Of a stretch of 22,581 nucleotides of DNA, positions 14,682-22,321 are shown piece by piece. How positions within the stretch are numbered: position 1 is the first letter of the stretch; every line of letters begins with the position of its first letter. Made by a program: the position numbers and the translations under genes. This DNA comes from Methanocella sp. (GTDB taxonomy: Archaea > Halobacteriota > Methanocellia > Methanocellales > Methanocellaceae): positions 1 through 22,581 of the forward strand of contig NZ_DATJPM010000089.1 of the NCBI RefSeq assembly GCF_035506375.1, written 5' to 3'. Below the pieces are notes generated by a model that saw only the letters and a list, made by a program, of their open reading frames with translations, searched no databases and was not told the DNA's origin.

Positions 14682-16757
14682 ATGGATGGAACGATCGTCA
14701 TCAACGAAGGGACGACCTTCATGGTCACCGATAGCAGCGGTAACGTGCCGAGAGGCACGCCGCTGGGCTTGTTCAGGTCTGACACGAGATACCTGAACCT
14801 GTACATGCTGCAGCTCGATAGCAAGCCCCTCATACCTCTGAGCTTTACCCGGAAGGGCTATATCGCGAACATTTCGCTGACGAACCCGGAGATCAAGTCG
14901 GACGGGCAGACCATACCCGAGGGCACTCTTCACATCCTGCGAACGATGTTCATCAGCACGAACTTTTATGAGAAGACGTTCATCAAGAACACGAACGGCT
15001 TTCCCGTAAAGCTAAAGCTTTCGCTCTCCTACGACACAGATTTCCGGGACATCTTCGAGGTCAAGGGGGTGAACATCCACCGAAAAGGCCTTCGAGCAAT
15101 CATCGAGGGCGAGGAGGGGAAGAACATCATCCTGCGCTACGAGGGCCTGGATAACGTCATCCGGCGCACCGAGTTCTATTTTAAGCCCACCCCCGAGATT
15201 CTGTGGGATACGGCGCAATTCGATCTAGAGATCGCCCCGTACGAGACCAGGGAGATCGACATCGAGGTGGTCATGACGCTGGGCGGAGTGCCGGTAATCC
15301 GGCAGGAGTTCGTGGAGGCCAAGAAGGAGATCGAGGAGTCCTACGACCGCTGGCAGCGGGGGCTGACGCAGATATCGACAGACAACGAGGTCATGAACAA
15401 CGTCATCGAGACGAGCATACTGGATCTACGCTCGCTCATCATCAACACGAAGAAGGACCTTTTAGTCCCGGCGGCCGGCATACCATGGTACGACACCATC
15501 TTCGGGCGGGACAGCCTCATCACGTGCTTCCAGACCCTGATGCTCAACCCGTCGCTGTCCGCCTCCACTCTGAGGTTCCTGACGCTATACCAGGGCACAA
15601 AAGTGGACCCGTGGACCGACGAGCAGCCCGGCAAGATCCTCCACGAGATTCGGGAGGGAGAGCTGGCGAACCTGCACCACATCCCGCACACGCCCTACTA
15701 TGGCACTATAGACGCGACGATGCTGTATTTGATATTGATGTCGGAGTACCATAAGTGGACTGCCGACGAGAAGGTCCATGCGGACCTGAAGCAGGGCGCA
15801 GAGGCGGCGGCTCGCTGGATCGACGATTACGGGGACATGGACAAGGACGGCTTCGTGGAATACATCCGTATGTCAGATCGGCTGGGCCTGATCAACCAGG
15901 GCTGGAAGGACTCCCATAACTCCATCGTGTTCGCCGACGGCCAGCTTGCGTCGCCGCCCATCGCGCTCTCCGAAGTGCAGGGATACGCCTACGACGCGAA
16001 GCGGCGCTATGCGGAGCTGTATCCGGACGGCGACCTGGCCCGAAAGATGCTCTCGGAGAGCAGGCCCCTCAAGGATAAGTTCAACGACGTTTTCTGGATG
16101 CCGGAAGCGAATTATTACGCCGAGGCGCTGGATAAGGACAAGCGCCAGGTCAACTCCGTCACGAGCAATCCCTGCCACGGCTTCTGGTCGGGCATCCTGG
16201 AGGAGCAAAAAGCGGATACGGTGGCGAAACGCATCATGCAGTCCGACATGTTCTCCGGCTGGGGCATCAGGACGCTGTCCTCGAAGGAGGCCGCCTACGA
16301 CCCGCAGAGCTATCACGACGGCTCGGTGTGGCCGCATGATAACTCGCTCATCCTGTGGGGCCTCAAGAAGTATGGCTACACCCGGGAGGCGAATTCCGTC
16401 ATCACGTCGCTCATCGACGCTAGCAAGTACTTCGATTACCGGCTTCCAGAGCTTTTCTGCGGCTACCAGCGGGAGGATAACCAGGCGCCCGTCATCTACC
16501 ATTCCACCTGCAGCCCGCAAGCCTGGGCCTCCGGCAGCATTATCCTCTTCATGCAGACCATGCTTGGCCTCTACCCGGACGCTCCGAATAACGTGCTTTA
16601 CGTGAAGCCAGAGCTGCCCGAATGGCTCAACATTGTCACGATCAAGAACATGGTCGTCGGCGGCGAGAAGATCAGCATCGAGTTCAAGCGCATGGGCGAT
16701 AAGGCGACCTTCGAAACCATCGGCAAGACCGGAAACATAAGAGTCGAACAACTCTAA
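14682..16757 (+). CDS. Amylo-alpha-1,6-glucosidase-type glycosidase (debranching enzyme family)
   Basis: A 691-residue soluble protein with an N-terminal beta-sandwich of the kind found in many prokaryotic debranching enzymes (residues 1-220, beginning INEGTTFMVTDSSGNVPRGT) and a C-terminal (alpha/alpha)6 barrel (about 240-670). Barrel signatures are PWYDTIFGRDSLI (about 268-280), NQGWKDSHNS (405-414), DGSVWPHDNSLI (546-557) and STCSPQAWASG (about 607-617). The Asp and Glu residues in these loops line the active site in relatives. It would remove alpha-1,6-linked or terminal glucose from a glucan or glycoside. There is no signal peptide, so it acts inside the cell. The ribosome site is weak and the gene is probably coupled to the GT4 gene 18 nt upstream. 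Related barrels act on glucosylglycerate or mannosylglycerate, so a solute-processing role is possible. Confidence 0.88.
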   Translation: MDGTIVINEGTTFMVTDSSGNVPRGTPLGLFRSDTRYLNLYMLQLDSKPLIPLSFTRKGYIANISLTNPEIKSDGQTIPEGTLHILRTMFISTNFYEKTFIKNTNGFPVKLKLSLSYDTDFRDIFEVKGVNIHRKGLRAIIEGEEGKNIILRYEGLDNVIRRTEFYFKPTPEILWDTAQFDLEIAPYETREIDIEVVMTLGGVPVIRQEFVEAKKEIEESYDRWQRGLTQISTDNEVMNNVIETSILDLRSLIINTKKDLLVPAAGIPWYDTIFGRDSLITCFQTLMLNPSLSASTLRFLTLYQGTKVDPWTDEQPGKILHEIREGELANLHHIPHTPYYGTIDATMLYLILMSEYHKWTADEKVHADLKQGAEAAARWIDDYGDMDKDGFVEYIRMSDRLGLINQGWKDSHNSIVFADGQLASPPIALSEVQGYAYDAKRRYAELYPDGDLARKMLSESRPLKDKFNDVFWMPEANYYAEALDKDKRQVNSVTSNPCHGFWSGILEEQKADTVAKRIMQSDMFSGWGIRTLSSKEAAYDPQSYHDGSVWPHDNSLILWGLKKYGYTREANSVITSLIDASKYFDYRLPELFCGYQREDNQAPVIYHSTCSPQAWASGSIILFMQTMLGLYPDAPNNVLYVKPELPEWLNIVTIKNMVVGGEKISIEFKRMGDKATFETIGKTGNIRVEQL

Positions 16758-16791
16758 AACCAGTTAAAATCCTCTAAGCATAATAAGAATG

Positions 16792-16861
16792 CTCGAAGAC
16801 TTTTTCAGCCTCAAAGTGGCTCGAAGCTGGCTCTAAGTTCTCTGAGACTTATTAAAAATCG
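16792..16861. repeat. Family-C repeat, second copy
   Basis: This 70-nt segment matches 5737-5806 at 68 positions, in the same orientation. Both copies stand downstream of a gene's stop codon (thermosome, glycosidase) and both run directly into family-B sequence at AAAATCG. Confidence 0.85.
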
Positions 16862-17042
16862 TTGGTGCGGCCTGGTGTAACCTTGGTGCCGCCTGGTGAT
16901 ATAAATAATATTGGTGCCGCCTGGTGTAAACCTGGTGTGGTTGAAACTCTTGTGTTAGCAAGCGGCACCAAGTTTACACCAGGCCGCACGGAATATTTAT
17001 TTAATCACTAAGCGGTACCAAGTTTACACCAGGTGGCACCAA
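16862..17042. repeat. Family-B giant palindrome
   Basis: The left arm (16862-about 16945) contains two GCC-TGGTGTAA units. The right arm (about 16957-17042) is an inverted near-copy with two TTTACACCAGG units. The arms pair over roughly 80 nt with scattered mismatches around a loop of 10-15 nt. The ends are TTGGTG and CACCAA. Confidence 0.8.
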
Positions 17043-17056
17043 TTTTTTTAATATTA

Positions 17057-17425
17057 TTGCTGTGTTGAATTACTCCCGTATTATAAGCTTTTTAAGAGCA
17101 CGGAGGGCACTATTTTTCACCACAAAGGCACGAAGAGCACGGAGGCCCACAAAGTTTTCTTTTTAGATTAAGTTACAAAGAACACAAAGCCGGTTCATTG
17201 ACATCAGGGCACGAAGGATACAAAGACACAGTGGAATGAACAAGAGCACTTTTACCATCGTTCCTTCATATCCTTTGTATCTTATAAGTTCAAAAAGCGG
17301 CTCTGTGTCCTTTGTCTCTTAATTATAAAAAAGTCTTTGTGGGCCTCCATGCTCTTCGTGTCTTTGTGGTGAAAAATAGTGACTCCGTACACTCTGAGAC
17401 TTAAAAGGGCATATCCAGCACAGCA
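17057..17425. repeat. Family-A giant palindrome, long form
   Basis: The ends TTGCTGTGTTGAAT (17057-17070) and ATCCAGCACAGCAA (17413-17426) are inverted. The cores GGCACTATTTTTCACCAC (17106-17123) and GTGGTGAAAAATAGTG (17366-17381) are inverted, as are GGCCCAC (17144-17150) and GTGGGCC (about 17338-17344). Inner segments CACAAAGCC and GGCTCTGTGTCCTTTG, and GATACAAAG and CTTTGTATC, also pair toward a centre near 17241. The whole 370 nt could fold into one long imperfect hairpin. Confidence 0.8.
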
Positions 17426-17711
17426 ATTGTGACTAAGCTCATTCATTTAATATTAAATCATCTTTTAATGTAGCTTCGCGGCCTTCGCGCTCGAAACGTC
17501 TTCGCGGGCTTAGCAGGTTTCGCGGGCTTAAGCCAGAGAAGTGCAGGACATATAAGATTTATTCAACGCAGCATAGAGGATTAATAGGCCTGACATTCCT
17601 CAGTAAAAATAAATTATCCACTTAATATCTCAAATCCGATGCAATAGCCTGCTGCTCAATACCTATATATCGAGAAAGGTCATTGTTTTTATAGACCATG
17701 GGGGCCCGATA

Positions 17712-19592
17712 TTGAGAGATGTGCTCAACGCAAGAAGCTTTAATGCGCTGATGGGATTCCTGATCGTAATCCAGGTCGCTTTCCTCCTCCTCATCGTCTC
17801 ACTACTCATCTCGCCGGTCATCAGCCCCGACATCAGCCTTTTTTCGACCGCTGCAATCGCGTTCATGGTCCTCCTCTGCCTGCCGCTGTCCCTGTACCTC
17901 TGCTGGAAAAGCACGAACAGGGACCAGAAGCTATTATTCCTGAGCCTCTTCCTCATGTACGTCCTGCTGACGCTTTCGGCTCTTCTCTGGTTCATCCTGC
18001 CGCAGCTGCTCAACGACCCTTCGCTGGTCATAGCCGGCCAGGCGGCAACGGTCATCACTTACATGCCGGTCCTGCTAACTTTTCTCTATTTGACGCTGGA
18101 ACGGCAAAGGGCATCGTGGCCACACATCTCTTCCCTGATCGTCGCTTTTAACGTCATCTCTGCCATAACGATAATATCGCTCGTCGTCATGAATTACCGG
18201 TGGGGTGTGAGCTACGGCGTCGGAGTCATGGTATATACCGTATCCATTATCCTGGACATCGTTATCCTCTCCATGGGCTCGCTGCTCGCTCTGGCCTCCA
18301 TGGAAAATCAGCTTCGGTACGTGATCTCGGTCCCCATCTGCGTCTATTTATTATCCCTCGGGGGAGATGTGCTGATGCTGCTGCAGTTCCTTGGCATATA
18401 CCATACGATCGGATGTGCACAGCTTTTTTATGACGGGATGATCATTTTTAGCGGGATCTCACTGCTCTTCATCGCGCTGGGCAACGTGAAAGTGACCACG
18501 GTCGAAGAGATAAATAAAAAGCTGTACGGCGCAAGGAGCCTGATGTCCGACCTGATCATGCAGTCGCCCGACGCCATATGCATCTTCGATGTGGATGGCA
18601 ATGCCGTGCTGGCAAATCAGGCCTTTATCCAGTTCACGGGTAAAAGCCAGGGCGAGGTGATCGGAAAGCTCAACCTCTTTAAGGATTACGACGTGTATGC
18701 GCCGGGCACGAGCGATAAGATCGTAGGTATCCGGAATAGAGAGATACCGCTTTATGAAGGGGTCAGTCAGCTGCTTATGGCTGGCGGCGATAAAAAATAC
18801 TATTCGATAAAACTGTTTCCCACGCTCGACTCGGAGGGGGCCATCTCGAGCTACATCGCCATGATGTCCGATGTGACGGACAGCAAGAACTACGAGGAAA
18901 AGCTGCGGGCGGCAAAGAATGAGGCCGAGCTGTACCTGGACCTGATGAGCCACGACATCAATAACATGAACATGGTCGCCCTCGGCTTCCTGGAGATGGC
19001 GCTGGACCGGCCCGACCTCAGCGGCGAAGTCCGGGAGCTGATATCCCGTCCCTTCGATGCGCTGGGGAGCAGCACGAGCCTCATCAGGAACGTTAAAAAA
19101 TTACAGTGGATAAATGATGACGGGCAAAAGCTCCATGTTATCGACCTGGGCCCCGTGCTTCATGATGTGGCCCGGGAATACTCGAACGTACCCGGCAGGG
19201 ATATCACGATCACCGAGAATATCCAGGGCGATTGCAAGGTAATGGCTAACGGCCTCTTAAATGACGTGTTCTCCAACCTCATCGGGAATGCCATCAAGCA
19301 TTCGAAAGGCCATATCACGATCAACATACAAATGGATAAGATAAAAGAAGATAACGGCGATTATTGCCGCGTTCGCATCGAGGACGACGGCCCGGGCATC
19401 CCGGACGATAAGAAGGTGACGTTATTTATCAGTCCCCAGAAAGGATCTCCGAGGGCGGGCTGCAAAGGCCTCGGGCTGTATCTGGTAAAAACGCTCGTGG
19501 AAGCCTATCATGGAAGGGTGAGGGTCGAAGACCGACTCCAGGGAGATAGCACGAAAGGCAGCCGGTTTGTGGTCCTGCTGCCGGCGATATGA
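17712..19592 (+). CDS. Membrane sensor histidine kinase with PAS domain
   Basis: A 626-residue sensor kinase. Residues 10-256 form about eight membrane segments, an integral-membrane sensing region rather than a classic extracellular loop. A PAS domain follows (about 275-390; SPDAICIFDVDGNAVLANQAF), then a short coiled linker and the kinase core. The phosphoacceptor is His414 in LDLMSHDINNMNM, a variant H-box that I associate with methanogen kinases. The ATP domain shows the N-box with Asn526 (NLIGNAIKHSKG), G1 (EDDGPGIPDDKK, about 556-567) and G2 (CKGLGLYLVKTLVEAYHG). The start is TTG at 17712, preceded by a G-run (17700-17704); no in-frame ATG precedes the first membrane segment. No response regulator lies beside it, so it is an orphan. 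The stimulus is unknown. Confidence 0.92.
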   Translation: MRDVLNARSFNALMGFLIVIQVAFLLLIVSLLISPVISPDISLFSTAAIAFMVLLCLPLSLYLCWKSTNRDQKLLFLSLFLMYVLLTLSALLWFILPQLLNDPSLVIAGQAATVITYMPVLLTFLYLTLERQRASWPHISSLIVAFNVISAITIISLVVMNYRWGVSYGVGVMVYTVSIILDIVILSMGSLLALASMENQLRYVISVPICVYLLSLGGDVLMLLQFLGIYHTIGCAQLFYDGMIIFSGISLLFIALGNVKVTTVEEINKKLYGARSLMSDLIMQSPDAICIFDVDGNAVLANQAFIQFTGKSQGEVIGKLNLFKDYDVYAPGTSDKIVGIRNREIPLYEGVSQLLMAGGDKKYYSIKLFPTLDSEGAISSYIAMMSDVTDSKNYEEKLRAAKNEAELYLDLMSHDINNMNMVALGFLEMALDRPDLSGEVRELISRPFDALGSSTSLIRNVKKLQWINDDGQKLHVIDLGPVLHDVAREYSNVPGRDITITENIQGDCKVMANGLLNDVFSNLIGNAIKHSKGHITINIQMDKIKEDNGDYCRVRIEDDGPGIPDDKKVTLFISPQKGSPRAGCKGLGLYLVKTLVEAYHGRVRVEDRLQGDSTKGSRFVVLLPAI

Positions 19593-19670
19593 TCCTGCAA
19601 AGGCCCATATTTGAAGATGTTATTAGTCTATTCTATTATCAACTATCATATCGGAGGCATTATTTGTGAC

Positions 19671-19819
19671 TGCTGTGTTTGATTATTCCGATTTTAAGTT
19701 CGTTTAAGTGCTCAGAGTGTATGAAGGCACTATTTTTCACCACTCCGTGAGCTTAAATGGATAAAAATGGATACATTCCAGCATATGCGCTTAAAATTAA
19801 TTATTCGGCGCAGCAATTA
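19671..19819. repeat. Family-A element between convergent genes
   Basis: The left end TGCTGTGTTTGATTATTCCG (19671-19690) is inverted at TTAATTATTCGGCGCAGCAA near 19796-19815, and the core GGCACTATTTTTCACCAC lies at 19726-19743. Only the outer ends pair well. The right end supplies the stop codon of the lipoprotein gene (TAA, 19819-19817 on the minus strand). Confidence 0.65.
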
Positions 19820-20395
19820 TCTTGCAAGCGATGGCACATCCCCGGGATCTATGGCCGTACTCAGCCCGTCGACGCCGCCGGCGGCTCCGCTCAGTGTGAC
19901 CGTGTAAACTTTTGACTCGGTAGCGGTGGTATAAAAATTCAGCGTGCTGTCGAATTTCGCGTACTCGCTCGTATGCAGGAAGCTTTTATTCGTGTCGTCC
20001 CAGTTCGTCCCTATCATGTCGTAGAGTACGTACTGCCCATCCGGTATGCCGTCCACGGTCCATTCATGTTCGCCTTTAACGTAGACCGCCAGCACAGCGC
20101 TCTTCGGGTCGCTCACGGGAGCGAGGATGATGACGGCATCCTGGCCGATGACCTGGTTTTTTACCACGAGCCGGCCATCCCCGCTGGGGAGCTTCCATAT
20201 GATCTGAGTCCCCGTGTTCAGACTCGGGATAGGCGATATCGTCGGGGGCACCGGGGCGGTTGACGGCCCCGGCGTTACGGTCAGCGTCGGCACGATGGTC
20301 GGCGAGGTGCCGGAAAGAGGCGCGCAGATACAGCCGCTTAACGATACTATGAGTATTGTGAGCATAGCGAATAATGCATATTTATTTAGGGACAT
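19817..20395 (-). CDS. Putative membrane-anchored lipoprotein, unknown family
   Basis: A 192-residue exported protein. The first 22 residues are a hydrophobic signal ending in the lipobox-like LSGC (Cys22), so the mature protein may be lipid-anchored on the outer face of the membrane. A Pro/Thr/Ser-rich spacer follows (residues 27-58; PTLTVTPGPSTAPVPPT), then a compact domain of about 130 residues predicted to be mostly beta strands (IIWKLPSGDGRLVVKN, VLAVYVKGEHEWTVDG, SKVYTVTLSGAAGG). I do not recognise the domain. The ATG at 20395 has no clear ribosome site, and AT-rich DNA upstream could hold a promoter. It is divergent from another proline-rich secreted protein, and its stop codon lies in a repeat end. 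Confidence 0.78.
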   Translation of the reverse strand: MSLNKYALFAMLTILIVSLSGCICAPLSGTSPTIVPTLTVTPGPSTAPVPPTISPIPSLNTGTQIIWKLPSGDGRLVVKNQVIGQDAVIILAPVSDPKSAVLAVYVKGEHEWTVDGIPDGQYVLYDMIGTNWDDTNKSFLHTSEYAKFDSTLNFYTTATESKVYTVTLSGAAGGVDGLSTAIDPGDVPSLAR

Positions 20396-20536
20396 ATTAA
20401 CGCCGAACCATATCTTATTACAATTAATATGGCATAAATATCCATCGATTGCTCTAAATGCTCATACCTGCCGACCAATAATTCACTAAGCTTTTTATAC
20501 AAATATAATTATAAAACAAATGGTTTGTGATCAAGC
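20396..20536. promoter_or_regulatory. Divergent promoter region of two exported-protein genes
   Basis: This 141-nt AT-rich interval has, on the plus strand, TTTTTATAC (20492-20500) and TATAATTATAAAAC (20504-20517) as TATA candidates and GTGATC (20526-20531), a good ribosome site 5 nt before the ATG at 20537. On the minus strand CATATTAATTG is a weak TATA candidate for the lipoprotein gene. Confidence 0.5.
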
Positions 20537-20983
20537 ATGATAAAAAAAGGCGATATGCTGACGCTCGTACTATTATTGGCGAACATCGCGTCCATATGCT
20601 TATTTATCGCTCCAAATGGGTCGATCGTCACAACGGGAGTGCCCTCCAGCGATCACGCGACCGGCCCTGCCCCGTCAGTATCGTCGACGCCTGCGCCGAA
20701 AGTCACTGTACAGCCGTCCGTTACGGTGCAGCCGTCTCCCACGTTGACACTGGCCGTTAACAGTGAAAATACCCTGTTTGCCGTGATACGCTCGTCGCAT
20801 CCTTCCATGGCCCCGGCTCCCACCGTGAGCCCGTCCCCATCGCCCTCGCCGACTCCGCCCCCGTCGCCCACCGCTAAGCCTCCATATAGGGCTATCGTGG
20901 ATAACCTGCCAAAAGCAACGGCAATACCGTCCTATAGGTCGATAGCGAGGCCTCATCCGAAATATTACTCTTGGTTGTCATAA
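20537..20983 (+). CDS. Proline-rich membrane-anchored protein, unknown
   Basis: A 148-residue protein with one N-terminal hydrophobic segment (residues 7-26, LTLVLLLANIASICLFIAP) that acts as a signal or anchor. A long low-complexity region of Pro, Ser, Thr and Val follows (residues 40-115; repeats such as VTVQPS and PSPSPSPTPPPSPT), and the tail is Pro/Arg/Tyr-rich. No folded domain is apparent. Such regions in archaeal surface proteins are often glycosylated stalks, which is inference here. The ATG at 20537 has GTGATC 5 nt upstream. The minus frame opposite is also open, but it only mirrors the low-complexity codons. Confidence 0.7.
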   Translation: MIKKGDMLTLVLLLANIASICLFIAPNGSIVTTGVPSSDHATGPAPSVSSTPAPKVTVQPSVTVQPSPTLTLAVNSENTLFAVIRSSHPSMAPAPTVSPSPSPSPTPPPSPTAKPPYRAIVDNLPKATAIPSYRSIARPHPKYYSWLS

Positions 20984-21053
20984 GCGTGGCAAGAGTGCAT
21001 TTTTTAAAAAAGCACGGCCGACGCGGGTATTCTGTGCGCCCTATTTTGGCAAC

Positions 21054-21088
21054 CTATAAAACGATACGCATTGAAAAAAACAAGGGGG
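21054..21088 (+). promoter_or_regulatory. Promoter and ribosome site of the FAS1 gene
   Basis: GCAACCTATAAAACG contains the TATA box (21054-21061), 41 nt before the ATG at 21095. AAGGGGGC (21082-21089) is the ribosome site. The same GCCAACCTATATAACG arrangement precedes the last gene in the window at 22275-22289. Confidence 0.7.
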
Positions 21089-21094
21089 CACGAG

Positions 21095-21700
21095 ATGGAT
21101 AGGTTAAGAAGTATTTTAGCGCTCGTCGCGTTCGCAGCGCTCTTTATAGCGGCGCCGGCGGCCGCCCAGAGCCCGTTCGATGGGGGCGGGCAGATGGGCA
21201 TGTATGGGGGAATGATGGGCTCGCCTTTCGGCGGCATGTTCCAGGGAATGGGCATGGGCTCCATCGAGCATTATAAGGCGCCGGCCATGGAAGACTCGGG
21301 AAAGAGCATCCTCGCCACCATGGAAAGCGTACCGCAGCTCTCGCTGTTCACGGCCGCGATAAAGGATTCGGCGTACGCCGATAAGCTGAGTGGCCGGGGC
21401 AATTTTATCGTCTTCGCCGCGCCGGATAAAGCGCTCACAAGGGACCTGGCGGTCCGCGACATCGATACGCTGCTGGGGGACTCGAAGCTAGCCGCGGGCA
21501 TGGTCGAAAATGCCGTCGTCCTGGCGGTGGACGAGCCCGACGAGCACAGCCAGGAACTGACAGTGTCGGCAGCCAGCGGTAAAACGATCAACGTGCGCAA
21601 GGAAAAGACCGGCATGGCCGCCAATGGCGCCGACGTGATAAAGGTATTCAAGGCCACGAACGGCTACGTGATAGTGACCGACGCGGCCGTAGGCACATGA
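21095..21700 (+). CDS. Secreted fasciclin (FAS1) domain protein
   Basis: A 201-residue exported protein. Residues 1-24 are a signal peptide (MDRLRSILALVAFAALFIAA) with an Ala-x-Ala cleavage site before Gln25. Residues 28-56 are a Gly/Met-rich stretch with seven methionines (QMGMYGGMMG and GGMFQGMGMG). One FAS1 domain fills residues 70-200: SILATMESVPQLSLFTAAI, the FIVFAAPDKAL strand that stands for the usual TVFAPTD, and ADVIKVFKATNGYVIVTD at the end. FAS1 domains mediate adhesion or act as small extracellular modules. The ATG at 21095 is chosen over an in-frame TTG at 21071 because AGGGGG precedes it and the signal peptide then begins correctly. The ribosome site and TATA box are clear. Confidence 0.9.
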   Translation: MDRLRSILALVAFAALFIAAPAAAQSPFDGGGQMGMYGGMMGSPFGGMFQGMGMGSIEHYKAPAMEDSGKSILATMESVPQLSLFTAAIKDSAYADKLSGRGNFIVFAAPDKALTRDLAVRDIDTLLGDSKLAAGMVENAVVLAVDEPDEHSQELTVSAASGKTINVRKEKTGMAANGADVIKVFKATNGYVIVTDAAVGT

Positions 21701-21704
21701 TAAA

Positions 21705-21719
21705 AAGGCTTTAAGCCTT
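21705..21719. terminator. Short palindrome between convergent genes
   Basis: AAGGCTT and AAGCCTT flank a single T, in the 10-nt gap and first codons shared by the convergent FAS1 and flavodoxin genes. It could serve as a weak terminator in both directions. Confidence 0.35.
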
Positions 21720-22181
21720 CAGACTGCCTGCAAATTTTTTTATAGCTTCGACGTAGGTGCCATTTTTTACGTTCTTCGTCAGTAGGGCCAGCGTCGCTAC
21801 GGGCTTTTTGCCGCAGACTTCCTCCATGCCCTGGAAGGTCGTGGCGTCGCCTCTGCCTCCCATGGTAAGGAAGAAGGCAACTTTCTTTATCTTATCCTTA
21901 TTTTCGGCGAGGAGCGTCCTCACGGGCGTCGACATGGTGTAGGCCCACACGGGCGTGCCTATGATGACGATGTCATATCCGGCAAGGTCCTTTTTCAAGG
22001 GCTGGAGCTTCGTGAGCATCTTCCCCGAAGCCTGTCTCCCGGCCATGAACCAGCCGATCGGGCCGGACCTGTTAACCGTATCGAAGATCTCCTCAACGTC
22101 ACAGCCGAGTTCTCTGGCGATAGCTTCACCGGCTATCTTCGTATTGCCGGTCCTTGAATAATAGATTACGAGCGCTTTCAT
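21711..22181 (-). CDS. Flavodoxin family protein
   Basis: A 156-residue FMN-binding electron carrier of the flavodoxin fold. The phosphate-binding loop is YSRTGNTK (residues 8-15), preceded by the first strand MKALVIYY. The second flavin loop is in IIGTPVWAYTMSTPVRTLL (about residues 74-92) and the third near FFLTMGGRGD (about 104-113). The length fits short-chain flavodoxins and the WrbA-like group of methanogens. It would carry low-potential electrons in the cytoplasm, or act as a flavodoxin-type quinone or iron reductase. The ATG at 22181 has AGGAAT about 14 nt upstream, a poor ribosome site. The gene lies on the opposite strand between two similar secreted-protein genes. Confidence 0.9.
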   Translation of the reverse strand: MKALVIYYSRTGNTKIAGEAIARELGCDVEEIFDTVNRSGPIGWFMAGRQASGKMLTKLQPLKKDLAGYDIVIIGTPVWAYTMSTPVRTLLAENKDKIKKVAFFLTMGGRGDATTFQGMEEVCGKKPVATLALLTKNVKNGTYVEAIKKFAGSLKA

Positions 22182-22274
22182 GCTTTTCGATAAATTCCTA
22201 TGTATGAGTTTGCAATAAAGTTATGCGTGAATGAAAACAGCGGCTTGATAATTATTTTCATGCGGCCAATTTCG

Positions 22275-22316
22275 CCAACCTATATAACGTCATATATGGA
22301 GTTGAAAAACGGTGAT
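22275..22316 (+). promoter_or_regulatory. Promoter and ribosome site of the repeat-protein gene
   Basis: GCCAACCTATATAACG (22275-22290) contains the TATA box, and GGTGAT (22311-22316), an excellent 16S match, lies 5 nt before the ATG at 22322. The layout repeats that of the FAS1 gene. Confidence 0.7.
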
Positions 22317-22321
22317 TAAGG

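Larger units (their letters stand above)
16758..17711. repeat. 954-nt gene-free spacer built of repeats
   Basis: No gene is visible. In order it holds a family-C segment (16792-16861), a family-B giant palindrome (16862-17042) and a family-A giant palindrome (17057-17425). Then comes a stretch with repeated TTCGCGGGCTTA (17501-17540), a lone family-A end (about 17559-17572), and finally the kinase promoter region, with TATA-like CTATATAT near 17663 and TTTTTATAG near 17686. Confidence 0.75.

Noticed and set aside
16758..17560. Dense intergenic repeats as a CRISPR array
   Set aside because: Copies are inverted, unevenly spaced and of different lengths, and no cas gene is near.
16758..17711. 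Decayed transposase or insertion sequence in the long spacer
   Set aside because: I see no frame of useful length and no transposase motif; only palindromic repeats are present.
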